A stretch of 64,000 nucleotides of DNA from an uncultured Clostridia bacterium (lineage in GTDB: Bacteria > Bacillota > Clostridia > Lachnospirales > Lachnospiraceae). This document shows, piece by piece, positions 52,165 through 62,093 of this stretch; within the stretch, counting starts at the first letter, position 1, and the number at the start of each line of letters is the position of its first letter. The translations under genes and the position numbers were made by a program. The notes below the pieces were generated by a model. It saw only the letters and a program-made list of their open reading frames with translations, was not told the DNA's origin and made no database searches. The stretch covers positions 62,001-126,000 of the forward strand of contig CANDNA010000006.1 of the NCBI GenBank assembly GCA_947385955.1. The letters are read 5' to 3'.

Positions 52165-53979
52165 CTAATCTGTCCGCAGGGGCTGGCGCCTGGGCAGATG
52201 CCGGTGTTCCTTCTCCTGGTCCATGGGTGTGTGGCCCTGGCCGCCTGTGCGGGCAGAGCCGGGAGGCAGGGGCGGCTCATCAGGCAGCCCGTCCTCCATC
52301 CCGTCATCGTCACGGCGGCGCACGATCTCCTGCTCCAGTTCAAAGCGGTCCGCATAGAGGACTTCCCTTGCCGCCCTCTCCGGCACTTCGTATGCCTCCC
52401 CGAATACGATCCCCCATTTTAAGAACAGGGGCAGCCTTGTCTGCATGGGGCAACACCCGGTCTTGGCAAGGATGAACTGCCCCTTTGGAAGTGTCTTTAG
52501 TTCATCCGGCGACATCAGCGGGCGGCTCATCATCTGCAGGCTCTGGCTGGGGTCGTTCTTCCCCCTGGAGATGGAGCCGGACAACACCGTCCGGTTCCCC
52601 AGGGCTTTGGAGAGGATGTCCGCGCTCTCCGAGTTGGGCGCAAAGCCGCCGAACAGGATATCCTGGCAGTTGTCGATGATGATGCTGGAGCCTTCCTTGC
52701 CATAATTCTTCTGCAGCTGGGCAAAGCTCTGGATGATGGGCACCATGCTGATCCGCCGGGAACGGCCTGCGGAGAACATCATCTCCATGGATTCGATCTT
52801 CGGTATCGTTCCGATCTCGTCCGCAAACACCATGACGCGGTTCGGCAGCTTTCCCCCATGCTCGTCCGCAATGGAGAGCATCTCCCGGTAGAGCTGCTGG
52901 AGGAATAAGGACACCATGAAATACTTTGTGTTATCTTCCTCCGGCAGCACGATGAAGATTGCCGCCTTTCTGGTGCAGAAGGTTTCCGTATCCAGGGCGC
53001 TGTCAAAACAGAGGATCTGCTCCATCTCGCTGTCAAGGAATGCGTTCAGGCGGCTCATGGCAGTGGAAAGCACGGAGGCCATTGCCTGCTCCGCACTGTT
53101 CAGCGCCGCACCCGCAAACCATCTTGCCTTGTGTTCGGCGGGCAGCTTATCCATCAGCAGCTGGAACAGGTTCCTGTTCTTTACCGGCGAGGGCGCCATC
53201 AGGTCCTGGAGCAGCTTGAACACAGAGACGATGTGGCGCTTTGGGGGCGGGCAGTATTCCGCGATCAGCAGGATCACGGATGCCAGAAGCCCCTCGGCGG
53301 CGTCATAAAAGAATGCGTTCTGCCCGTAGCTGCTGGCCTGCGCGCCATCGGAGCAGATGATGGTCTTTGCCGTGATCTTGGCGTATTTCTCCGCCCTGGC
53401 CTTGGCTGCCAGGTTCCCTGTGTCGGCAAGATATTCATCCATGTATTTGTTCACCATGGTCAGGATGTTGCCGCCGTCCGAGCGGGTGGGGTTGCGCAGG
53501 TCAAGGATGGATACCTCATACCCGTAGTGTTCCTTTGCAATCCCCGCATAGTTGCGGAACAGGTCGCCCTTGGTGTCCGTGGTCACGAAGCTCATCCCGG
53601 AGGCGCAGGCGTATTCGATGTTGGGGTATAAAAAGTTTGCGGTCTTTCCAACGCCTGCGGCGCCGATCATCAGGCAGTGGATATCCCCCTCGTCCACCAG
53701 GGCGGTGATGTTTCCCCCATGCTTTTTGTAGCCCACCACCAGCCCCTGTGCCGTTGGCAGGTTCTCTCCTTTGCGCCATTTTTCCGGCTCGTAGGGGACA
53801 TGGGCATAGGTTTCCCGGATCTCCTTTTCCGTGGCAAACCGCGCCGTGCCATGCTGGCCGTCCCCCACGGTCCGGGACTTGATCCCGTTTAAGGTATAAT
53901 AATGGGACAGCAGGGATATCCCGCCGATGACGGCGAACATGCCTGCGCCCATCAGTATCAGTATCACGACTGGCTGCAT
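52165..53979 (-). CDS. type IV coupling protein, VirD4/TraG family
   Basis: It brings the relaxase-DNA complex to the conjugation pore and powers transfer. The 604-residue product has an N-terminal TM helix (1-28), Walker A IGAAGVGKT at 105-113, TTDTKGDLFRNYAGIAKEHY, Walker B RVMVFADEIGTIPK near 370-383 and SFAQLQKNYGKEG, the VirD4 set. The ATG at 53979 overlaps the TOPRIM gene by 16 bases; a longer frame would run deep into that gene. Confidence 0.94.
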   Translation of the reverse strand: MQPVVILILMGAGMFAVIGGISLLSHYYTLNGIKSRTVGDGQHGTARFATEKEIRETYAHVPYEPEKWRKGENLPTAQGLVVGYKKHGGNITALVDEGDIHCLMIGAAGVGKTANFLYPNIEYACASGMSFVTTDTKGDLFRNYAGIAKEHYGYEVSILDLRNPTRSDGGNILTMVNKYMDEYLADTGNLAAKARAEKYAKITAKTIICSDGAQASSYGQNAFFYDAAEGLLASVILLIAEYCPPPKRHIVSVFKLLQDLMAPSPVKNRNLFQLLMDKLPAEHKARWFAGAALNSAEQAMASVLSTAMSRLNAFLDSEMEQILCFDSALDTETFCTRKAAIFIVLPEEDNTKYFMVSLFLQQLYREMLSIADEHGGKLPNRVMVFADEIGTIPKIESMEMMFSAGRSRRISMVPIIQSFAQLQKNYGKEGSSIIIDNCQDILFGGFAPNSESADILSKALGNRTVLSGSISRGKNDPSQSLQMMSRPLMSPDELKTLPKGQFILAKTGCCPMQTRLPLFLKWGIVFGEAYEVPERAAREVLYADRFELEQEIVRRRDDDGMEDGLPDEPPLPPGSARTGGQGHTPMDQEKEHRHLPRRQPLRTD

Positions 53980-55472
53980 ACCTGTGCGATCCCTCCTTCC
54001 TGTTTCTGTAGTTTCTGCTGTTCCTGTTGTTCCTGGCCCTGCTGTTTTTGTTCCTGTTGTTTCTGCATCTGCTGTTTCAGATCCTGCATTTTTCCGGCCA
54101 CAAAAATATGGGCCCTGATGCATTCCATCGTAAGGCCCACACATTTTTTGACCAGTGTTTCTTTTTCCGCATCCGTTTCCGGTCCTGCCCCCGCAAAGCA
54201 TGCCATCACGCCCTCAAAGGCTTCCTGCAGGTCTGCCAGCCGGGATTTCAGGCTTCCCTTGTCCTTGTGGGGCCTGTACCTGCCGCACAGGTTGTCGATG
54301 ATCTGCCCGGACGTCACCTCCCGCCCCAGCTCCCTGCCGTATTTCTCCATGATCCTGACAGCGATCCCCGCCAGGAGCAGCCCGTCCCCGTCAAAGGCGT
54401 CCTCCAGCTGTTCCGTGCCGGTTCCTTCCTTCAGTGTCTGGTATATGCCGAAATGATACCGCTTTAAGGATTCTGCAGTGGCATATTTGGGGGCGATGCT
54501 CTCTGCCATCTCCTTGAGGATTCCGCACCATGCCCTGCACTCCGATATCCCCGGATGCTCCTGTGCGGGGATCGGCTCTATCCCGTTTTCTGCTTTCAGA
54601 TCCTCGTTCCAGTCCTTGTTGGCGGGCTGCAGCATCCGCACACGGATATTGCCCTGGCTTTCCTTTACGGCATCCGCCAGACGGTAGCTGTTCTCTATGC
54701 CTGCGGGGTCATGGTCCAGACACAGGACTACCGTGTCAATGCGGGGCTGGTCTTTCAGCAGCTGCAGCATGGCATGTGCGGATATGCCGTTCAGCGCCAC
54801 ATAGCTGTTTTCCTGCCAGTCCTTTTTGTGGAACGTGATAAAGGACAGCATGTCGATGGGCGCCTCAAACACATAGGCGGTATTTCCTTTCCCCAGGTAC
54901 CGGAAGCTGTACCTGGGATCGCTGCCGTCCACGTTGCCCTTGAATGCGTCCCCCTTTGTATAGCTCCCCCGCTTATGGGCATGGCGGGCTGTGCCGTCTG
55001 CGTCATACCCCACAAACACCGCGTTGTGGTATTTTGCATCCTCATAGATGATCTTTTCTTTTGCGAAAGCGGAAACCACCTCCCGGTCCAGGCAGCGGGT
55101 CTTTGTCAGGTAGGCGTACACCCGCCGCATGTCCTGGTTCGCCTTCGGCAGCGCAAAGGGTTTCTGCTCCTTTTCCTGCTCCGGTGCGCTGGCCCGGTAT
55201 GCCTGCCCCTGTTCCCCGCCAAGGAGCAGGGTGACTGCCTCCGGGAAAGTGCTGTTGTAGCGCATCTGCACAAAGTCAATGGCACAGCCGCCGGTTCCTG
55301 CCGCATGGTCATACCAGCGGTTGCCCCGCACCGTGATGCTGTGGTCGCTTGCCAGCCTTTTCTCCCTGCCGGAGCGCAGCAGCTTCTCCCCCTGCCTGGA
55401 AAGGAAGTCCTCCAGGTCTACCTCATTTGCCCTCTGTTTCTGCTCATCCGTAAAATAAACAAATCCTGCCAT
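53964..55472 (-). CDS. DUF3991/TOPRIM domain protein
   Basis: The 502-residue product has an N-terminal zinc-finger-less primase-like part (HSITVRGNRWYDHAAGTGGC, DFVQMRY), a DUF3991-type region, then a TOPRIM core (AYVFEAPIDMLSFITFHKK with catalytic Glu, VVLCLDHDPAG with DxD). The C-terminal 35 residues are Gln-rich. Such proteins are common in ICE transfer modules and may act in conjugative primase or DNA processing. Confidence 0.88.
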   Translation of the reverse strand: MAGFVYFTDEQKQRANEVDLEDFLSRQGEKLLRSGREKRLASDHSITVRGNRWYDHAAGTGGCAIDFVQMRYNSTFPEAVTLLLGGEQGQAYRASAPEQEKEQKPFALPKANQDMRRVYAYLTKTRCLDREVVSAFAKEKIIYEDAKYHNAVFVGYDADGTARHAHKRGSYTKGDAFKGNVDGSDPRYSFRYLGKGNTAYVFEAPIDMLSFITFHKKDWQENSYVALNGISAHAMLQLLKDQPRIDTVVLCLDHDPAGIENSYRLADAVKESQGNIRVRMLQPANKDWNEDLKAENGIEPIPAQEHPGISECRAWCGILKEMAESIAPKYATAESLKRYHFGIYQTLKEGTGTEQLEDAFDGDGLLLAGIAVRIMEKYGRELGREVTSGQIIDNLCGRYRPHKDKGSLKSRLADLQEAFEGVMACFAGAGPETDAEKETLVKKCVGLTMECIRAHIFVAGKMQDLKQQMQKQQEQKQQGQEQQEQQKLQKQEGGIAQVCSQS

Positions 55473-55550
55473 CCCTCTCCTTTCTGCCCGCTCCGGCGGG
55501 CGGCAGTCCAGGTAAAGGGCGCCGCTCCTGCGCCACTTTCACATTTCCTG

Positions 55551-58466
55551 TCATACCTGTTGCTGCACAGGCTCCCTGTCATCCCTCTTATGCCCCTGGG
55601 TCTGTTTCTTCTCCGCCAGCCTGCGGCGGCGCTTCCGGTCGATATGGAACGGGCTGCCCCCTGCGGCCCTGTGTACATCCTCCCGGAACAGCTTTTCCAG
55701 CCGGTGCATCAGGCGGGTTGCCGCCAGGAACAGGTCAGGGTCCTGGAACGAGTCCATATGCTCCAGCAGGAATGCCGCATAAATGTTTCCCTGGCCGGCG
55801 GCTGCCTGCAGGTACCCTGTGGCTTTTTCCCTGTCACGGGGAACATCCTGCCCGCAGAGGTACAGTTTCCCCAATGCGTACTGCGCATACTGGTTACCCT
55901 GATCGGCGGACTGCTCCAGCCAGAAAACAGCCTTTTGTATGTCTTTTGGAGCATCCTCTCCGGATAAATACAGCCTGCCAAGCACATATTGGGCATACTG
56001 GTTTCCCTGCCCGGCGGACTTCTCCAGCCAGTGGACGGCTCTTTCCACATCCTTTGGGATATCCTCCCCCGAAAGGTACAGCTTTCCGAGGGTGTATTGG
56101 GCGTACTGGTTCCCTTTTTCTGCGGAGAGCAGCAGCCAGCGGACGGCCGCCGCCGTATCCTCTGGGATTTCTTCCCCGGAAAGGTACAGGCGCCCCAGCC
56201 GGTACGCTGCGTATTCATTTCCCTGCTCCGCCGATAAAGTGAATAATTCCACAGCCCTTGCAGCATTCTTTTCCACTGCTTCCCCTGCAATCAGGAGTTT
56301 CCCCAGCGTATATTGGGCGGCGGCATTCCCCGCCTCTGCCGCTTTCGTGATCCATCTGACCGCCTGGGCAGTATTGCCGCTCCCGTTTTCCAGCCACAGC
56401 TTCCCCAGGGCATACTGCGCATGGACGTTCCCCAGCTTTGCCGCCCGTTCCCAGTAAACTGCGGCCTCTGCGTCATCCCTTTCGGTTCCCGTCCCTGTGT
56501 GGAGCATCTGCCCCAGGCGGTACTGCAGCCTGTCATCGCTGCCCCCTGCCTCCATCTGCAAGAAGCCGTCAAAGGCATGCCGGAAATACATCCCTGCCTG
56601 TGCGCTGTCTTTCTGTGTCCCGGTGCCGTCCCTGTACATCTTTGCCAGCTCATGGTCCGCATAGGGGTTGCCCTGCTTTGCCGAACATCCATACAGCCGG
56701 AATGCCTCTGCGTCATCCTGCTCCACCCCATGCCCCCGGTGGTAAAGCCCCGCAAGGGAATACTGCGCATACTTATGCCCTGCCGCTGCCGCCCTTGACA
56801 GCCAGCGGGCCGCCGCATCATAGTCCTGCCCGGTTCCAAGGCCGGCGGCGTACATCTTCCCGATGCGGTACTGCAGGTAGGGGCGTTTCCGTTCCCTGGC
56901 TTGTTTCTCTGCCGATTGGAAAGCCTCCAGCGCTTTGGCATACCATCCCTGTGCCGCATCCTGGTCTGCCTCCCGCCCAAGTCCGTCTGCGCACATCCTG
57001 CCCAGGTCATGCATCGCCAGAGCGTTGCCGTTCTCCGCTTCCTGCATCAGCAGAGAAAATGCCTTTGTGAAATCCTGCCCGATACCTTTTTCCCCATAAA
57101 GATACCGGCGGGCCAGCTTGTAGCCCCTGCTCCACTCTGCATAAAATTTACATGGATTTCTTTTCATCTGCTTTTCCGGCTGCCCGGATTCGTCACCTTG
57201 AAAGCCGTGTTCCTCCCAGGCATCCGTATCCTCCGGAAAGCTGTCTGGTATTTCCTCCGCGCCAGAGGCAAACACTCCCTCCAGGTACAAGTCCTCCCTG
57301 TCCTCCGCTTCCACCTGATTCGGTGCTTCCTCATCTTCAAAAATAAAGCCGCCGCTCCCCAGCTTCAGCGCCTCTGCGATTACCATATTTTTCAGGCTCT
57401 TGAATTGGGGCTGGCTGGATAAGGGCGGCAGGGGCGATGTGTCGTTTTGGTAGGCCAGCAGGATCTCATCCTGCCATTTTCCCCATGCCCGGTACAGGGC
57501 ATCCACCTGCGCATCCTTTGCCAGTTCATCCACGATCCGGTCTATCAGGTTTTTCACATCCCGCTTGAGGTACCCGTACACTTTTTTCCCGCCTGTGTTC
57601 TGCAGGCGCTTTGCCAGCTGCGCCATCATTTTTTCTATCTCTGTGCTGGCTGCCGTGCCGGACCGCAGCGCATCCATCATCTCCCGCATCACATCCCCGG
57701 CGCCTGTTTTCAGTTCCCTGCGGGACTGGTTCTGGTTCTCATAGATGTGTGCGAAATCCTGGCGGAAGATATCATGCGCCAGTTCCGAGCGCATGGCCTC
57801 GATGGATTCTTTTGTCAGGTACCCGTCATTGTCTTTGGCGGAATAGACCAGCAGGTGTACATGGGGGTGGTGCCCCTCGTTGTGGAATGCGGCATACCAG
57901 CGCAGGTTGGCGCTGTCGATCTTCATGTGCTTGCAGAGCATGGCACGCTTTCCCCGCAGCAGCGCCATCCACTGTGCGGCGCTGTCATAGCCCAGCCTTG
58001 CGGCATCCTCACGCCGCAGGGAGATCACATGGGTCCAGACCGCGCCCTTATGGTTTGCGGCTTCCTCCTGCACCTGTTTTAGCACCACCGCTTTCCCTGC
58101 GTCCGTGAACAGGCCGTGTTCCCCTACCCGCTCCACCCTGGGGCGGTTTGCGATGTAATCCACATAGTTTTCACGCTTCCCGATGAGATCCAGGTTCTGC
58201 TCCATGGCGCAGGAGATAAATTCCGAGGCGTTCCCCATGGTGGGGTGCAGCAGAAAGTCTGTGTACTCCAGCATCTCCTTTGCGGAGGGGATGTCACGGA
58301 CGATCTGGCGGATCAGTTCTTTCTGCTGCGCCGTGGAGGGCAGGTTTTCCCTGCTCCCCTCCACCTTCTCCACACCCTCACGGGTACTGACGTAACGGAC
58401 ATAGTTCTCCAGCTGTGCCGGAGGCGCATCCCGCAGGTAGCGGGAGGTAAGGATTATTTTTGGCAT
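55551..58466 (-). CDS. MobP-type relaxase fused to a Sel1 repeat array
   Basis: The relaxase nicks oriT and leads the strand into the recipient. The 971-residue product has an N-terminal MOBP-like domain to about 330, with the metal motif HHPHVHLLV at 199-207 and nicking-region Tyr residues in the first 110. From about 480 to the end lie about twelve Sel1-like repeats (A-x-G-N-x-x-A-QY-LG-LY-x-G), several almost identical in the last 250 residues. GGGGAG seven bases upstream fixes the ATG at 58466. Typical relaxases of this group end near 500-600 residues. Confidence 0.9.
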   Translation of the reverse strand: MPKIILTSRYLRDAPPAQLENYVRYVSTREGVEKVEGSRENLPSTAQQKELIRQIVRDIPSAKEMLEYTDFLLHPTMGNASEFISCAMEQNLDLIGKRENYVDYIANRPRVERVGEHGLFTDAGKAVVLKQVQEEAANHKGAVWTHVISLRREDAARLGYDSAAQWMALLRGKRAMLCKHMKIDSANLRWYAAFHNEGHHPHVHLLVYSAKDNDGYLTKESIEAMRSELAHDIFRQDFAHIYENQNQSRRELKTGAGDVMREMMDALRSGTAASTEIEKMMAQLAKRLQNTGGKKVYGYLKRDVKNLIDRIVDELAKDAQVDALYRAWGKWQDEILLAYQNDTSPLPPLSSQPQFKSLKNMVIAEALKLGSGGFIFEDEEAPNQVEAEDREDLYLEGVFASGAEEIPDSFPEDTDAWEEHGFQGDESGQPEKQMKRNPCKFYAEWSRGYKLARRYLYGEKGIGQDFTKAFSLLMQEAENGNALAMHDLGRMCADGLGREADQDAAQGWYAKALEAFQSAEKQARERKRPYLQYRIGKMYAAGLGTGQDYDAAARWLSRAAAAGHKYAQYSLAGLYHRGHGVEQDDAEAFRLYGCSAKQGNPYADHELAKMYRDGTGTQKDSAQAGMYFRHAFDGFLQMEAGGSDDRLQYRLGQMLHTGTGTERDDAEAAVYWERAAKLGNVHAQYALGKLWLENGSGNTAQAVRWITKAAEAGNAAAQYTLGKLLIAGEAVEKNAARAVELFTLSAEQGNEYAAYRLGRLYLSGEEIPEDTAAAVRWLLLSAEKGNQYAQYTLGKLYLSGEDIPKDVERAVHWLEKSAGQGNQYAQYVLGRLYLSGEDAPKDIQKAVFWLEQSADQGNQYAQYALGKLYLCGQDVPRDREKATGYLQAAAGQGNIYAAFLLEHMDSFQDPDLFLAATRLMHRLEKLFREDVHRAAGGSPFHIDRKRRRRLAEKKQTQGHKRDDREPVQQQV

Positions 58467-58553
58467 GGTGTTTCTCCCCTGAAAAAGAAAAAAGGAAAGC
58501 ATTCCGCTCTCCATTTTTCTCACCACTCTATTTTATTTTTTCTTCATATGGCT

Positions 58554-59876
58554 TTAGTCCCTGTTGTGCCTCCAGTCCTCCAGCCAGTCAACCATCATTT
58601 TCCCTTTTCGTAGTTCCTCCGTTATCAGCTGGAAACACTTATTTTCCGGGTTTGCAAAGTTGATTACCAATCCCGGAGTGTTTTTCACCAGTTGCGCAAT
58701 GGCTTCCGTTGTGGAGGGATCACCGTATCTTTCATAGACGCCGATTTCCGTCTGCCGGATGCGTTCTAATGCTTTTCCCTGCAACTTTTCTTTGTTCTTT
58801 CCCGGCATATACGGAGGTATCCCATTGCTTCTGACATATTCTCTGAATTCCTCATGCTCCGCATCGTTCTTATATACCGGAATCACCCGCAGGAACATCT
58901 CCCTTGCCTCTGACGAATAATTGAAACTCCAATACCTAAATACAAATTCAAACATCAGATATCGGAAGCTGTCCTCGATGTAATATGGGTCTACCACACT
59001 AAACTCCGGCGGCACCACACTGGTTCTTCCTTCGTCCACACTTTCTATCACACTTGAAAACAGCGGAACCTCCTTGTAATATAAAACCACTTTGCTCCGG
59101 CAGGAATACCCTGTGTGATAGCTCACATTGCAGAATGCAAATAAATAATAGGACTGCGTTCCAACCGCATTATCATTGACATCTTTCGCATAAGCCAAGC
59201 CATCATCCGTTTCATCTTCGTGAACAAAATAAACCGTGTAATCAGGATCAGGTCTGTAAAAAAGGAAACTGTCCTCTCTGCCAGACTTATCTGTTTCTCC
59301 ATCGACTTCTTCCCAGTTATCCAAATCTTTTAAATAAAATTTTGCCCGCTGGGATGGATTGTACAATAACCCAAATCTCCGTTTCCACAAGAGTTCTGTA
59401 TCATGCAGATCGGCGGTCTCTGTCTTTGGTGTATTTGTGTCCCCTTTTCTGGTATAGACTGCTCCCTTAAAAATTGGTGGTCCTTCACTTTTATAATCCT
59501 TCAGCAAATAAAACGGTGTGTTATCACTCTGTTTGACAACTACTACGTCTATCTCCTTATCCGCTATGGAAATCGTTTTGACATACACCTCTGGTATATA
59601 TCCGCCAGCCCATGACGGTTTTTGCCGGAGCAGGTCTATCACGTTCTGCTGGTTCTTACGGTTCTCACCGCTTACTCCCAAAATATTATAACTTCCATCT
59701 TCTACCCCGATAATAATATAACAGTCCCTGTTGGCAGGACTATTTGCCATGCAGATAATATCGTGGAGCAGGTCAGCATTGCACGAATGCCACTGCTGTT
59801 TGAAATCCCAATACTCTCCTTCCGCATGGCGCTCTATTAACTCCTGTATTTCACACCGCAGATCAGTACTTTCCAT
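58554..59876 (-). CDS. Schlafen/AlbA_2-type DNA-binding protein (cargo)
   Basis: The 440-residue product has an N-terminal AlbA_2 domain (HAEGEYWDFKQQWHSCNADL, DIICMANSPANRDCYIIIGV, GGYIPEVYVKTI, PFYLLKDY), then about 280 unrecognised residues. AlbA_2/Schlafen-like proteins include regulators and anti-phage proteins. It sits between the relaxase and the relaxosome protein gene and is clearly more AT-rich than both. GGAGGG four bases upstream supports ATG at 59876. Confidence 0.82.
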   Translation of the reverse strand: MESTDLRCEIQELIERHAEGEYWDFKQQWHSCNADLLHDIICMANSPANRDCYIIIGVEDGSYNILGVSGENRKNQQNVIDLLRQKPSWAGGYIPEVYVKTISIADKEIDVVVVKQSDNTPFYLLKDYKSEGPPIFKGAVYTRKGDTNTPKTETADLHDTELLWKRRFGLLYNPSQRAKFYLKDLDNWEEVDGETDKSGREDSFLFYRPDPDYTVYFVHEDETDDGLAYAKDVNDNAVGTQSYYLFAFCNVSYHTGYSCRSKVVLYYKEVPLFSSVIESVDEGRTSVVPPEFSVVDPYYIEDSFRYLMFEFVFRYWSFNYSSEAREMFLRVIPVYKNDAEHEEFREYVRSNGIPPYMPGKNKEKLQGKALERIRQTEIGVYERYGDPSTTEAIAQLVKNTPGLVINFANPENKCFQLITEELRKGKMMVDWLEDWRHNRD

Positions 59877-60042
59877 CTTGCCCTCCAGTCTTTGGTACTT
59901 TGACACTTGGCCTGTCCTTTACTCAAATCATAAACGCATTCTGTCTTGCACTTATTTTAGCATGGATCTATTTTTGCGTCATTCCCTTTTGCCATGTTTC
60001 ATATATTTTTTACGCAGTACTGATAAATCCCAACTACCTCAC

Positions 60043-60456
60043 TCAGGTTTCCCGCCTCTGATACCTGTACGCATCCTCAAACTCTACCGCACCGTTGATC
60101 CGTTTCACTTCCTCCACGCACTTTGCATGGAGGCGGCTTAGTGATTCCTCATCCACATCATGGGTGTAGGCAATCACCTGTGAGAGTTTGGAAAGCTCCA
60201 CCGCTATCTTAAAGTCCATCCGCGCCAAACGGTTCTCGCTGTCCTGCACCGTTCCGGTCACGGCAGAGGACAGTGACTGGAGCAGGTAGTCCTCCGCCTT
60301 CCCTGCCATGAGGTATCCCAGGTAGAACCGCAGCGCATCCCTGATCAGTTCCGTGCGGTTCCTTGCCGCCCCGTTCCCGATGCAGGAGTCAGCCAGTTCC
60401 AGAAGCTGTGTATCCACCCGTATGGAAAATTTGGTCTTTTCCTCATTTGCTCCCAT
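60043..60456 (-). CDS. ribbon-helix-helix relaxosome protein
   Basis: The 137-residue product (MGANEEKTKFSIRVDTQLLE) has an N-terminal RHH DNA-binding domain (KFSIRVDTQLLELADS, NRTELIRDALRFYLGYL) and a helical C-terminus. Such MobC-like proteins bind oriT and help the relaxase. The ATG at 60456 has AAGGAGGG five bases upstream. The 303 bases ahead in the same frame are open but unlike protein and probably are oriT DNA. Confidence 0.85.
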   Translation of the reverse strand: MGANEEKTKFSIRVDTQLLELADSCIGNGAARNRTELIRDALRFYLGYLMAGKAEDYLLQSLSSAVTGTVQDSENRLARMDFKIAVELSKLSQVIAYTHDVDEESLSRLHAKCVEEVKRINGAVEFEDAYRYQRRET

Positions 60457-60902
60457 AGCATCCCTCCTTTTTCCCGCCTGCTTTCCCAAAGCCACCCCGG
60501 AAATTTCCCCTTTTCCTGCCGTTTTCCCCGCCAAGCCACCTGATTTTCGGAAAACCTGCATCCGTGGGTGGCATTTTCCTTTCCCGCACGGCTTTGCCGG
60601 GCGGTGTGAACCGGGCGAGGGGGCTTGCAAAAGCCACCCGCCCTTTAACCTGCACACATTTCGACCCTTGCATTTCTCCCTCCGTTCCAGCCCGGTTTTT
60701 TGGCCACCCGGCACTCCCCGCCGGCGGTATCTGGTGTTGTTTCCTCCAAATCGCCCCAAACAGGGCAGAAATAGTGTCAGGCGGTCAGTTTATCCACTTT
60801 TCCAAAACGGGGGCACAAATCGCCTCACGGACGGCCACAGGGGGGGGTAACAGGAGGCTTTGCCGCACTCCGCACCGCCATCTGTTCGGTAATCGCAGGA
60901 AA
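60457..60902. other. likely origin of transfer (oriT) region
   Basis: This 446-base non-coding stretch has at least five copies of the motif GCCACCC in both orientations (at about 60491, 60535, inverted at 60567, 60633 and 60702). It also has a short hairpin at 60585-60602 (CCGCACGGC-TTT-GCCGGGCGG) and a GGGGGGGGTAACAGG block at about 60841. Position between two relaxosome-type genes fits oriT. Nick site not determined. Confidence 0.6.
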
Positions 60903-61133
60903 TCAGGCGTTTCCTCCGCCTGCCTGTAATCTGGCCGGCCTGCGGGCAGAGGGCTGCGCATCCTCCCTGCTCTCGATATATTCCCGGACTGCCTGGGGGA
61001 CATACTTTTCATATAGCTTCCCCATCACTTCAGTTAGTTCCCCTTCAAAATCCACATTTCTTTTGCCCATATACTGTCTGATGGCGCTTAATTTTTCCTC
61101 GTCATATTTCACAGTGAATGTTGTCTGTTTCAT
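60903..61133 (-). CDS. DUF6103-like small transfer-module protein
   Basis: The 76-residue product (MKQTTFTVKYDEEKLSAIRQ, GELTEVMGKLYEKYVPQAVR) matches the DUF6103 type small proteins found beside relaxase genes in clostridial ICEs (family from memory). The pattern beta strand then two helices resembles RHH proteins. AAGGAG six bases upstream fixes the start at 61133. Confidence 0.8.
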   Translation of the reverse strand: MKQTTFTVKYDEEKLSAIRQYMGKRNVDFEGELTEVMGKLYEKYVPQAVREYIESREDAQPSARRPARLQAGGGNA

Positions 61134-61167
61134 GCAGTTCTCCTTTCCTGCTGTGTGTCCCGCACCC

Positions 61168-62028
61168 TCACATGGACGGGAGCATCCCCGGTGTCTCCAC
61201 CGGCACATTTGTCTGGCAGCTTTTCAGGTTCCCCTGATAAGCCTGCCATGCCTGCCGTTCCACCCCGAACATGCCGTCATGCCCTGTGATCTCATCCCTG
61301 CTTTCTGCCGTGCGCTCCGTCCCGTCCGGCATCAGGAGAAAGACTTCCACTCCCGCCTCCGCCAGTCCCAATGCCCTCTCCCTGCCCAGCGGGAACATCC
61401 CCTCCCAGGCATATCCGTAACCATGCATTTCTTCCATGCTGATCCCGTCCGGCAGTTCCTCCTGGGCAGATCCTTTCCGGCAGCCCGGACAGAAATCAAG
61501 GTGGTATGCCACATCAAACCGCCCGTCCTCAATGGTTAAATCCGCCACCTCCGGGCGGCTGCAGAGCATATCTCCCAAGGTTTCCTGCAGGAACGGCCGG
61601 CCCTCCACGCACAGCCCGGTCATCCCCTCCAGATCCTCAAAGCTGACCGTCCAGTTCCCCTCAGTGGTCAGGCTGGTGCCCTCGGCAATGATGGCATCCA
61701 CAGCCGCCGCCAGCTCCCGGTTCAGCCTGGAGAGCGATGGGTACCGCAGGGCTGTGGCCTCCGGCACATAGGAGGCATACCGGGCATAGCCGCTGCCTCC
61801 GCTCTCCACCAGCAGCCCGTCTGCCCTGCCTTCCCCGGTGACCAGCAGGCAGTGGTACACGCCGTTCCCGTCCACACCCATCACCCCTGCGTTTTCCAGA
61901 ATGGCTTCATGGCAGCGCATCGGGTGGCACAGCATTTCCTCCAGCCTGCCTGCCGGGATTGTGACAGTTTTCTCTACGGTAAATTCCCGGAAAGCAAAAT
62001 CCGGCTTGTGTTCAAACACTGTTTTCAT
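61168..62028 (-). CDS. transfer-module protein, paralogue of the next gene (DUF6329-like)
   Basis: The 286-residue product shares with the 321-residue gene upstream the segment YHCLLVTGEGRADGLLVE, SGYARYASYVPE, then an RPFLQETLGDMLCSRPEV part. It has a CPGCRKG Cys pair. I associate it with DUF6329 from ICE neighbourhoods, not verified. No catalytic residues recognised. The two genes are 66 bases apart in the same operon. Confidence 0.72.
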   Translation of the reverse strand: MKTVFEHKPDFAFREFTVEKTVTIPAGRLEEMLCHPMRCHEAILENAGVMGVDGNGVYHCLLVTGEGRADGLLVESGGSGYARYASYVPEATALRYPSLSRLNRELAAAVDAIIAEGTSLTTEGNWTVSFEDLEGMTGLCVEGRPFLQETLGDMLCSRPEVADLTIEDGRFDVAYHLDFCPGCRKGSAQEELPDGISMEEMHGYGYAWEGMFPLGRERALGLAEAGVEVFLLMPDGTERTAESRDEITGHDGMFGVERQAWQAYQGNLKSCQTNVPVETPGMLPSM

Positions 62029-62093
62029 ATCCTGTAACCTCCATTATCCGTGGCCGCCAGGTGCCAGGGAAGGACAGCCCCGCCCTTTCACTT

